64,000 bases of DNA from Psychrobacter raelei (lineage in GTDB: Bacteria > Pseudomonadota > Gammaproteobacteria > Pseudomonadales > Moraxellaceae), in contig NZ_CP093310.2 of assembly GCF_022631235.3 (NCBI RefSeq), forward strand, positions 2,294,001 to 2,358,000. Direction: 5' to 3'. The notes beneath the pieces are model-generated. The model did not search any database. It saw only the letters and a list, made by a program, of their open reading frames with translations, and was not told the DNA's origin. Of this stretch, positions 57,627 to 64,000 are shown one piece after another; the first letter of the stretch is position 1; each line of letters begins with the position of its first letter. Position numbers and translations under genes: made by a program.

Positions 57627-58619
57627 TTAGGCAATTAGGCGTAATGCTTCATGTTTGGCTTTATCTTTTAATTTGGCTCCTGCACCAAACCAAGCTGAAT
57701 CAAGCCTATGATCTTGCGACATGGCTCTTCGCTCATGATCCACATATTCAGTTATAGCTGATAGCAGTCCATAAGCGGTATCTTTAGCTGAAGCTAATTC
57801 TGCACCACGACCTTGGCCGTTGAACATGCTCATTACTTGGTTCATGGCTCGTGCATTAGGCACAGCCTCTTTTTGTTGCTTGGCTGTGTTGAATAAAATG
57901 ATGCCATCATCAGTATCATTAAATACACGGTTAAAGTAATTGGCAGCTTCTGCTTGGGTAACTCGTCGATTGGTTAACTGCTTCATCTCATAGTTAAACT
58001 CATCCCATTGACTAACAGACACACCCAACTGACGTTTTACCTTCTCACCATCAAATGCAGTACTGTGTGGCACTTTTACCACACCACCACTACCATCAGC
58101 TAGACTAATGGCTAAGGTGTTGTTACATACCACTCGAATATTGGTGAACTGCGCTGTGGTCGCTAGAGTGCCATCACAGGCGGTTGCTAGTAACAGATAG
58201 CCATGACTGACATCACCGCCTCTAAGTGTCGCTGACTGACCTGTACGGGCTAATGCCCATAGCTTGCGCCCACCTTTAAGCACTCCTGCTGTTTCAAGCT
58301 CAAAGTCTGCTTGCTCAGTTAAGTCACGATAAAACTCTAGTATCTCCTCAGGCTGAACCTCTTGATACCTTTGGCTGACCACTGATAATGCCTCTAAGGT
58401 ATCACTGCGATACAATACCTTATTGCTATCAAACGGCATGATCAGGTTTTGGCCTTTATCGTTGGTTGCCATGTAACTAACGTCTGAGGACTCAATACGC
58501 CAGTCCATACCTGCTTTTTTAGCCCACACCTCAAGTGGCTGGTTTTTAGGTAACTGATTACCTAAGCCATGCCAAGGGGTTTCGCCAACGTATGCCATGC
58601 TTTCTAATAAATGTGCCAT
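57627..58619 (-). CDS. DUF932 phage/plasmid-like protein
   Basis: The 330-aa protein matches the DUF932 (phage/plasmid-like, TIGR03299) family. The start AYVGETPWHGLGNQL is characteristic. RYQEVQPEEILEFYRDL, TNIRVVCNNTLAISL and the late YGLLSAITEYVDHERR follow. The function is unknown, but the gene regularly travels with YqaJ exonucleases on islands and plasmids. AAGGAA precedes the ATG. It is separated from its neighbours by its own terminator, so it is not in one tight operon. Confidence 0.9.
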   Translation of the reverse strand: MAHLLESMAYVGETPWHGLGNQLPKNQPLEVWAKKAGMDWRIESSDVSYMATNDKGQNLIMPFDSNKVLYRSDTLEALSVVSQRYQEVQPEEILEFYRDLTEQADFELETAGVLKGGRKLWALARTGQSATLRGGDVSHGYLLLATACDGTLATTAQFTNIRVVCNNTLAISLADGSGGVVKVPHSTAFDGEKVKRQLGVSVSQWDEFNYEMKQLTNRRVTQAEAANYFNRVFNDTDDGIILFNTAKQQKEAVPNARAMNQVMSMFNGQGRGAELASAKDTAYGLLSAITEYVDHERRAMSQDHRLDSAWFGAGAKLKDKAKHEALRLIA

Positions 58620-58674
58620 AAAATTATTTCCTTAAGTAAGTAGTTGATAACTAATGCGCTAGTTAAATAGTTGA

Positions 58675-58956
58675 TTAATTGAATCTATGAAAAACGTACG
58701 AACAATGATTACAGCGGTATTGTGATGTGTTTAATAAAGGGATTGATGATTGCTCTGGTCGAACTTGCTTAATGACAGCGACTAAGGCGCTACCAACTAC
58801 AACGCCAATACCAGGGTTAATGTTAAGTGACCGACATAGGCTGATACTTAACGGAATAAGTATTGCAGGGGATGCAATCCCATCTTTCAATAGGTCGCTA
58901 TAGCCAGTCATCTCATATACGTCAACTGACTGACAATGTGGACATACTTGCTTCAT
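58675..58956 (-). CDS. Hypothetical zinc-ribbon membrane protein (93 aa)
   Basis: No family is recognised. The small protein begins CPHCQS and ends CNHCSYVFH, two CxxC pairs that could together form a zinc ribbon. Between them is a hydrophobic stretch (ILIPLSISLCRSL and GIGVVVGSALVAVI). A hairpin in the membrane that brings the CxxC pairs together is one possible topology. AAGGAG at ideal spacing supports the start. It lies in the island module between the DUF932 and Gp2-like genes. Confidence 0.7.
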   Translation of the reverse strand: MKQVCPHCQSVDVYEMTGYSDLLKDGIASPAILIPLSISLCRSLNINPGIGVVVGSALVAVIKQVRPEQSSIPLLNTSQYRCNHCSYVFHRFN

Positions 58957-58985
58957 AAGTGCTCCTTAAGTTTAGGGCATAAAAA

Positions 58986-59005
58986 AGGCCTGCTATTGCA
59001 GACCT
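58986..59005 (-). terminator. Terminator of the Gp2-like gene
   Basis: AGGCCTGC/GCAGACCT (one mismatch) with loop TATT is followed by TTTTTTATGCC on the minus strand. Confidence 0.7.
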
Positions 59006-59086
59006 AAATGATGCTCATAAGTTTGGTTATTGGATAAGCGTTAAGTGACTAACGCTAGATCTCATGAATGTAGTATGTATTTGAAA

Positions 59087-60001
59087 TTAGTTTGTTATGG
59101 GCGGTAATCCACGACGTTTAGATGTTCGATATACGCCGTGACCAAAGGTGCGCATACCGGGAAGCCACACTTTTAATTGTTGCCCTTTCTTGTCAGGTTT
59201 GGTTAAGTACAAGGCTGTACAGACAGCATTTTCTACCTGCTTAAAGTTATCTCGGTGGATCATACCGATACCTAATGTGCCATTTTTCTCGAATTCCTGC
59301 TTATTCTCAGTGTAATGACCGTTATAGTAAGCGCCAATACCACTGGTTATCTTTTGCCATCTTTTACCTACCTCTTCAGCCAAATACCAATCGTTTTGTC
59401 GTTCTGAGCCATCATAGATAAGCAGTAGGTGGCAATGTAGACCGCCATTCTCATGCCCTTGCTCTAATGCCCATGCATTGCCTTGCAAATGCTCAAAGCA
59501 TGTCTTTTTATTTCCTATGAATTCTCTGAGCTTAGTCATATGAAGATTGAAATCTTCGATCGTCACCATATGACTGGTTTCTTTCGGATACTTCAAGTCA
59601 ACTCGAACGAATAATAACCTTGAGTAGTGGTTCAGCAAGTTTCTAACATATCTTTGAAGATTCTTCCTATTCTGGGTCTCTTGATAGATCCAAGCGTTAT
59701 CCTCGGTCTCAATGTTATGTTTATAACAAGCTATGGTATTAATGAACTGCTGTGTTTTGCCGTGGTCCCAAATAACATCGGATGGGTATGAATCACCAAC
59801 AATAGCATCGGTACTGTAGACAAATGAGTCGATAGTTTGCGAGTAAAATAAATCAGCATTTAGAATTTGCATGAAGGGCGAATATAAAGCGTTCAAACGA
59901 TTTCTAATATCGTCAAAATTGACAGATTGAAATACGACGTCTCTAACGAGCCTATCAATACTAGCAATAAGTTGTGATTGATTAATGAGTGAATGTGACA
60001 T
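59087..60001 (-). CDS. Inovirus Gp2 / YagK-YfjJ-type protein with an HUH motif
   Basis: The 304-aa protein matches the YfjJ C-terminal/inovirus Gp2 family. The segment HENGGLHCHLLLIYDG contains the HxH (HUH) metal motif of rolling-circle replication and mobilisation endonucleases. A candidate catalytic Tyr lies in NAVCTALYLTKPDKKG, followed by a GMRTFGHGVYRTSKRRG tail typical of the family. GGAG precedes the ATG. It may be the replication initiator or relaxase of the island, with a possible origin in the AT-rich gap upstream. This role is inferred from the motif. Confidence 0.78.
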   Translation of the reverse strand: MSHSLINQSQLIASIDRLVRDVVFQSVNFDDIRNRLNALYSPFMQILNADLFYSQTIDSFVYSTDAIVGDSYPSDVIWDHGKTQQFINTIACYKHNIETEDNAWIYQETQNRKNLQRYVRNLLNHYSRLLFVRVDLKYPKETSHMVTIEDFNLHMTKLREFIGNKKTCFEHLQGNAWALEQGHENGGLHCHLLLIYDGSERQNDWYLAEEVGKRWQKITSGIGAYYNGHYTENKQEFEKNGTLGIGMIHRDNFKQVENAVCTALYLTKPDKKGQQLKVWLPGMRTFGHGVYRTSKRRGLPPITN

Positions 60002-60698
60002 GAGTGTGCTCCATTGATTTTAAGGTTGAGGTTGCTGTTCATAACTATCAATGGAACGTGTTTTTTTTTACTAAAAAATATTAACTATTAATTAATAATA
60101 TATATATCCCACTAAGCAAATCGCGCTACTGTTCGGTCTACTTCCTCGTATATACAGTTTATATATTGGTAACACGAGAGTTTAGAACAGATTATAAAAA
60201 ATGGAGTTAGCTCTCGCCTAACATCTAATACTCAAAACTAAAGGTTATCAAATAAAGATTTTCAAATAGATCTATTAGACTGTTATTTTGAATCTATCAG
60301 CCATCACCAGCTTTGATAAATATTCAGTGTCACCGGACTAATATCATGAACCAAAAAAATGGTTGATAAAAAATCAATTTATTAAGAAGTCAATGTAACG
60401 AACCTGATATGTAATGTTATATGAACAATCAGACAGAACAGCTTATTGCACTGTCAAAACAATTTTATTTAATAAAAAAAGAGCTATTTGCGATTAAATA
60501 TTGTCACACATAAGAATTAAGTTTATTATCGATATAGAGTTATCTTAATAAAAAGCACTATTTACTATCTCATCCTATATATTTCATAGGAAAACGACTT
60601 ATTTCTAATACGTTTTTATTACGCTTTTAATTATTTTTTTATACTTTAAACCGACGTTTTTTTTACGGTTCTTAAACCGATTTTATAGAGTTTTTACG
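60002..60698. other. 697-bp AT-rich gap, possible control or origin region
   Basis: No credible gene lies between the divergent Gp2-like and 473-aa genes. The stretch is very AT-rich, with runs such as TATATATAT near 60,100. Two direct repeats TTAAACCGA lie at 60,646 and 60,672, just before the rightward gene. It probably holds both promoters and could hold an origin for the HUH protein. Confidence 0.4.
60646..60680 (+). promoter_or_regulatory. Direct repeats before the 473-aa gene
   Basis: TTAAACCGA occurs twice, 26 bases apart, with an inverted ACGGTT between. The spacing and position 18 bases ahead of the ATG suit an operator. Confidence 0.4.
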
Positions 60699-62120
60699 AT
60701 GAGTAATTCTATGGATATTATCGAAGAGTTGTATGGAAGTAGGTATAAAGGCGATCCTCTTTGGAATCACTTAGTTAAAAAACTCACATTGAGACAAGCT
60801 TATGTCTTCTACTATTCTCTTGCGCTTTATGAAACTGAAAGTATTGCACGAAACCTTGGTATATTAGATTTACCAGATAAAACTGAAGTGCATAGATGCT
60901 TGATGGATACTCTAAGAAAGAAGAAAAACCCTAACGATATTGCTCAAATAATAGGGAGTAATGTACATAAAATACTTATTAGTGATAACGATTTGTTATG
61001 GATAAAAACTGAGTTGAGAGCTGCAATATGGCTTAGCTATTTTATGGCCGCCTTCGATCGTTCAAATCGTAAACACCTATTGAAATATCTACGATCTACT
61101 TCTGAAGCTGAATTTACTAACCGCTTACTACATGTGATAGATATTTATGGGTGTGGGAGCAGAGGAGATACGGCTCTGATAATTAAAATAGCACTCGACC
61201 AAAATCAAAAAGAATTTGATTTACCGGTTAGCCATCGAACTGCATTTAATTATCATCAAGGTAGTTACGTTTCAAGCCGTATTGCCGATCATCATTTGAA
61301 TTGGCTTAATAAACTACCTTTAGATGAAATCGATGCTATTCTTGAAAGGTTTAGAGATGAAGAAATACTTGTACTTGTTGGTATATTTGAACCAGTGATC
61401 AAAAAAGACAAAACTGCACTAATTAAAGCTTCTTTAGATATACAGCAATATAATCACTGGGACAAACAGAGCACAAAATCTCTGAAAAGTAATGCTAATT
61501 CTAATGCCGGTAAACCATTCCGCTCTTCCAATGAGCCTACAGATGTTGATACCAATAAAAAAACTAAGAAAAAGTTCGCAGGGCTTAGTGCATACGAAAT
61601 TATCAAACTATTAAAAAATGCAAGAATTTCACGGGAGAATAGAAAGGCTAGATCTGCTATAGAAAAAGACCGTAGCCTTACTCTTAATAAAAATGCTCAT
61701 AGCATAATTATTGAGCTATCAAATCAACTGGATGCCACTCCTAAAAAAGTCGTAGAGGCAATCATTAAAAAAATTAACTTAGAGGACAAAAATGAGGTAT
61801 CGGAAATAAATGAGCTTATTAGCGGCAGACGGCCTACTAAAGCAAAGGAAGCATTAGAAAAGGCTGTTATAGGCGAGCCTATTGAGCCTGTTGAGCCTGT
61901 TGAGCCTGTTGAGCCTGTTGAGCCTGTTGAGCCTGTTGAGCCTGTTGAGCCTGTTGAGCCTGTTGAGCCTGTTGAGCCTGTTGAGCCTGTTGATGTTACC
62001 GAATCCGAAGAGTCTGCTGAAACAGAAAAAATCATCAAAGACTCAGAAAAAAAACTAGATAAAATTAATAAACATACAAGTCTAAGAGATGCTCTATTAA
62101 GTGCTATGGCAAAACGATAA
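60699..62120 (+). CDS. Unrecognised 473-aa island protein with a Glu-Pro-Val repeat tract
   Basis: I do not recognise a family. Residues 1-250 look globular and mostly helical (LTLRQAYVFYYSLALYETES, DNDLLWIKTELRAAIWLSYF). A Lys/Asn-rich linker covers about 255-310, and a second helical block of about 310-395 contains repeats of basic helices. Next comes EPI plus 12 exact EPV triplets (about 393-431), then an acidic end. The tract resembles Pro-rich spacers that hold domains apart. No membrane segment is seen. It is the only rightward gene at this end, directly inside attR, a place often used by island regulators or cargo. Confidence 0.75.
   Translation: MSNSMDIIEELYGSRYKGDPLWNHLVKKLTLRQAYVFYYSLALYETESIARNLGILDLPDKTEVHRCLMDTLRKKKNPNDIAQIIGSNVHKILISDNDLLWIKTELRAAIWLSYFMAAFDRSNRKHLLKYLRSTSEAEFTNRLLHVIDIYGCGSRGDTALIIKIALDQNQKEFDLPVSHRTAFNYHQGSYVSSRIADHHLNWLNKLPLDEIDAILERFRDEEILVLVGIFEPVIKKDKTALIKASLDIQQYNHWDKQSTKSLKSNANSNAGKPFRSSNEPTDVDTNKKTKKKFAGLSAYEIIKLLKNARISRENRKARSAIEKDRSLTLNKNAHSIIIELSNQLDATPKKVVEAIIKKINLEDKNEVSEINELISGRRPTKAKEALEKAVIGEPIEPVEPVEPVEPVEPVEPVEPVEPVEPVEPVEPVEPVDVTESEESAETEKIIKDSEKKLDKINKHTSLRDALLSAMAKR
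61884..61991 (+). repeat. Twelve exact 9-bp repeats (GAGCCTGTT)
   Basis: The 9-mer repeats 12 times without a change, coding Glu-Pro-Val. A 13th, GAGCCTATT, precedes it at 61,875. The absence of synonymous drift means recent expansion by slippage. Confidence 0.95.
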
Positions 62121-62387
62121 TCTGTATTCAAACTCAATTCATTCTATTAAAAGATTTATTCCAATAAATTCCATCTGAATCGTGTTTCGTATTGCTTTCT
62201 GATAATATATTCCAAATTTCTGATTGTAAATTATTAAGTACTAAGTAGCTAAAGATAAGTAATTGATTAGATTGAATCAGAAAATTAATATCTTAAACAT
62301 TTCATATGATGTACACTATCATGTACACTAGGTTTTAAATAATAAATTAAATACCTGTAAATCATTTACTTATGTTTAATATATGGT
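62121..62387. other. AT-rich end of the island
   Basis: About 270 bases with no gene between the 473-aa gene and attR. It holds the right arm-type sites listed next. No terminator is evident after the 473-aa gene. Confidence 0.45.
62308..62330 (+). promoter_or_regulatory. Putative integrase arm-type sites, right
   Basis: GATGTACACT and CATGTACACTA repeat in tandem 12 bases apart, about 58 bases inside attR. They match the sequence ahead of the integrase gene at the other end of the island. Confidence 0.5.
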
Positions 62388-62405
62388 TCCGGCTCCGGGT
62401 ACCAT
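62388..62405. repeat. attR
   Basis: TCCGGCTCCGGGTACCAT is an exact copy of the tRNA-Leu(UAA) 3' end, here without any tRNA body. It defines the right edge of the island. Confidence 0.93.
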
Positions 62406-62410
62406 ATATT

Positions 62411-62443
62411 AAAAAGGCTTCCAATAACTTGGAAGCCTTTTTT
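62411..62443 (+). terminator. Original tRNA-Leu(UAA) terminator, displaced by the island
   Basis: A 13-bp perfect stem (62,411-62,423 and 62,430-62,442) with a T-run follows attR by only a few bases. In the empty site it would directly follow the tRNA gene. Confidence 0.85.
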
Positions 62444-62500
62444 CTTTGTGGGTTGGTTTTAAATTTTGAGCCCGAAAATTATGGTTATAAGCCTAGCCTA

Positions 62501-62839
62501 CTAAGGACGATGCCCTAGCTTTTCTTCAAAAAGAAGCCAAGTATCATGAACTCCTTCAACGATCGATTCGTAGTTTTCCCAATTATCACTATATATATCA
62601 TATAAAACAGGGTGCATAATATCATTCTGACGATATCCACTCTCTATTTTAGATAAATGAATATAGTTATCTTTTAATACAACTATGTCAAAAATCTCAT
62701 CTTCTTTTAATACTATTAGCCCAACATGATAGGGAGCGCTACAAAGATAAAGCGTTTCAGTTTGGTTATCAGTAAACCTTGAAACAGTGTATTTAGAATA
62801 TATATATACATAGCCATGTTCATTTTTGGCTCTTATCAT
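62501..62839 (-). CDS. Hypothetical protein (112 aa)
   Basis: No family is recognised. The protein is rich in Tyr, Ile, Asp and Glu with alternating strand-like segments (VYIYSKYTVSRF, YHVGLIVL, EIFDIVVLKDNYIHLSKI), suggesting a small beta-rich acidic domain with a helical end. AAGGAGG at ideal spacing before the ATG strongly supports that it is a real gene. It lies just outside the island on the chromosome side. Confidence 0.7.
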   Translation of the reverse strand: MIRAKNEHGYVYIYSKYTVSRFTDNQTETLYLCSAPYHVGLIVLKEDEIFDIVVLKDNYIHLSKIESGYRQNDIMHPVLYDIYSDNWENYESIVEGVHDTWLLFEEKLGHRP

Positions 62840-63089
62840 TTTAAAACCTCCTTAATTTCAAGGTTCGAATTGAGGTTGCAGCCGTTTATGTATTAACTAT
62901 CAACTTTACTCTTAGTTAACGACTCACCGTAGACAGTACAAATTTAAGAATTAATGGAAATGACAGCAAAAGTATCAATACCCCTATTCCAAAAATTAGT
63001 AAGTTATTATTTTGGTTTCAATCTAAGTTATGAGTATTCAGTGATTTCTAAAGATAACACAGCCTTAATCTAAACTGATAGGCATAAAA
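62840..63089. other. Intergenic stretch
   Basis: About 250 bases without a gene, presumably with the promoter for the 112-aa gene on the minus strand. Nothing else is apparent. Confidence 0.4.
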
Positions 63090-63113
63090 AAAGAGCTGAA
63101 ATTTTCAGCTCTT
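63087..63113 (-). terminator. Terminator of the YeeE/YedE gene
   Basis: AAGAGCTGA/TCAGCTCTT arms around a 5-nt loop are followed by a T-run and ATGCC on the minus strand. Confidence 0.85.
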
Positions 63114-63158
63114 TCTTAGGTGTGAATTGTTAAATTTATTGATTAATCCTAATTGCAA

Positions 63159-64000
63159 TTAACAGAAACTATCGGTTGGTTTAGGAACAGACAATCCAAA
63201 TAGTGGACGTAAGTATAAGGCTAAGAAAGTACCTGCCAATGCTAGCACGCCCCAAATATAACCATGTAAACTAAAAGAGGCGATACCCCCAAAATAAGCA
63301 CCGATATTACAGCCAAATGCTAATCGAGCACCATAGCCCATTAACAGACCACCAATAACAGAAGCGGCAAAATTACCCACAGTAATTTGGGTGAATTTAA
63401 ATAGTCCGCCTGCTGCTGAGGCAATAAAGGCACCAAGTATAATACCCAAGTTTAATACGGTTGTTGAATCAGCAAACACTGAAGATTGCAAAGCGGCTGC
63501 ATTCGCACCTTGCCAATAGCCCCAACTGGCAACGTCTACGCCCATTAGGCTGGCAGCTTTTGAGCCCCATAAAGCAAACGCAGACGTAATACCCCAAGGC
63601 TGACCGCGTGTGATTAAAGTCAACGCATTCAATACCGCCAACGCAATGGCTGCTGCAAATAATTGCCATGACCCTCTAAATAGTCGTTTCCAGCCACGAG
63701 CTGTTGGTAATGGGGCCATTCTAGGTGGGTGCTTTTTCTTCTCTATTAATATAGTAATCCAAGCAATCGCCCCAAATATTGCCAATGATAGAAGCCATGC
63801 ACTGCCATAACCTAATCCTGTTGAGGTTGCCAATGACACCGGTGCCAATGAAGGCATTTGCTCGGTCCAAAATGGGAGGTGACAAGCACCAATGGTTGAC
63901 CCAATAATAAAGAACAGTAAGGTAACAAACATCACAGAACGGCCACCACCAACTGCGTAAAGTGTACCAGAAGCACAGCCACCGCCTAATTGCATACCAA
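63159..64000 (-). CDS. YeeE/YedE family sulfur-compound transporter (5' end beyond window)
   Basis: The visible 280 or so residues form a polytopic membrane protein with the two family Cys motifs: LGGGCASGTLYAVGGG at the visible start and LAFGCNIGAYFGGIASFSLHG near residue 230. YeeE-type proteins take up thiosulfate or related sulfur compounds through these cysteines. The frame continues past 64000: the Met at 63995 is internal, because the preceding codon is an in-frame Gly and N-terminal membrane segments are missing. Its terminator lies at 63,087-63,113. Confidence 0.88.
   Translation of the reverse strand, partial: GMQLGGGCASGTLYAVGGGRSVMFVTLLFFIIGSTIGACHLPFWTEQMPSLAPVSLATSTGLGYGSAWLLSLAIFGAIAWITILIEKKKHPPRMAPLPTARGWKRLFRGSWQLFAAAIALAVLNALTLITRGQPWGITSAFALWGSKAASLMGVDVASWGYWQGANAAALQSSVFADSTTVLNLGIILGAFIASAAGGLFKFTQITVGNFAASVIGGLLMGYGARLAFGCNIGAYFGGIASFSLHGYIWGVLALAGTFLALYLRPLFGLSVPKPTDSFC

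Larger units (their letters stand above)
35529..62405. mobile_element. 26.9-kb integrated genomic island carrying BREX
   Basis: An 18-bp direct repeat (35,529-35,546 and 62,388-62,405) flanks the segment. One copy lies in the 3' end of a tRNA gene, a P4-type integrase is directly inside it, and the interior is visibly more AT-rich than the flanks. The contents are defence genes, IS elements and a phage/satellite-like replication module. No structural phage genes or conjugation genes are seen, so the island probably needs a helper or host machinery to move. Confidence 0.93.

Noticed and set aside
58675..58956. Toxin-antitoxin or holin-like gene
   Set aside because: Size and a hydrophobic centre could suggest it, but there is no partner gene and the paired CxxC motifs point to a zinc ribbon instead.
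61884..61991. CRISPR-like or iteron repeat
   Set aside because: It is a 9-bp codon repeat inside an open frame, coding Glu-Pro-Val. The antisense 137-aa frame with Gly-Ser-Thr repeats is its shadow.

Overview
The window looks like chromosome of a Moraxellaceae gammaproteobacterium, most likely Psychrobacter. The protein sequences and the core gene order (asd, lpxA-fabZ-lpxD-bamA-rseP-dxr-cdsA-uppS-frr-pyrH, rimO, ntrBC, purA-hisZ) support this. This is recognition by eye, not a database result. A clearly more AT-rich island of 26.9 kb is inserted in the right half.  Layout. Positions 1-35,545 are ordinary chromosome. They hold a membrane-anchored EEP-fold hydrolase, asd, an SNF-type Na+ symporter, and a long leftward cluster for lipid A, outer-membrane assembly, isoprenoid, phospholipid and undecaprenyl synthesis with frr and pyrH. 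Then come rimO, the nitrogen two-component pair ntrB-ntrC behind a sigma-54-like promoter, two identical tRNA-Leu(UAG) cassettes, a Ser/Thr kinase, a DUF815 ATPase, rnz, a MaoC-like protein, purA, hisZ, a DUF2237 gene, corA, a decayed IS1341-type tnpB element, psiE, folD, tRNA-Cys and tRNA-Leu(UAA).  Positions 35,529-62,405 are a genomic island in the 3' end of tRNA-Leu(UAA), bounded by an 18-bp direct repeat (attL/attR). It starts with a P4-type tyrosine integrase. Next is a complete six-gene BREX type 1-like phage-defence operon (brxA, brxB, brxC, pglX, pglZ, brxL; transcribed leftward). After that come an IS1595-type transposase scrap, a PaaI-like thioesterase, a striking 41-bp tandem repeat array, and an AlbA_2/Schlafen-type regulator. 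An alpA-like regulator is split by an intact IS3-family element. The rest is a leftward phage/satellite module (RDF/'hydrolase' protein, YqaJ exonuclease, DUF932 protein, zinc-ribbon membrane protein, HUH-type Gp2/YfjJ protein) and an unrecognised 473-aa protein with a (Glu-Pro-Val)12 tract. Positions 62,406-64,000 are chromosome again: the displaced tRNA terminator, a hypothetical gene and a YeeE/YedE sulfur transporter cut by the window end.  How it works together. The integrase with att and arm-type sites moves the island. AlpA, YqaJ, DUF932 and the Gp2-like protein probably run its excision, replication or transfer. BREX is the payload that protects the host, with PglX methylating host DNA and BrxC/PglZ/BrxL needed for exclusion. 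The most unusual point is that BrxL ends in a MITD1-like MIT_C (phospholipase D-like) domain where a Lon-type domain would be expected. The IS3 insertion has removed the normal start of alpA, which may have locked the island in place.
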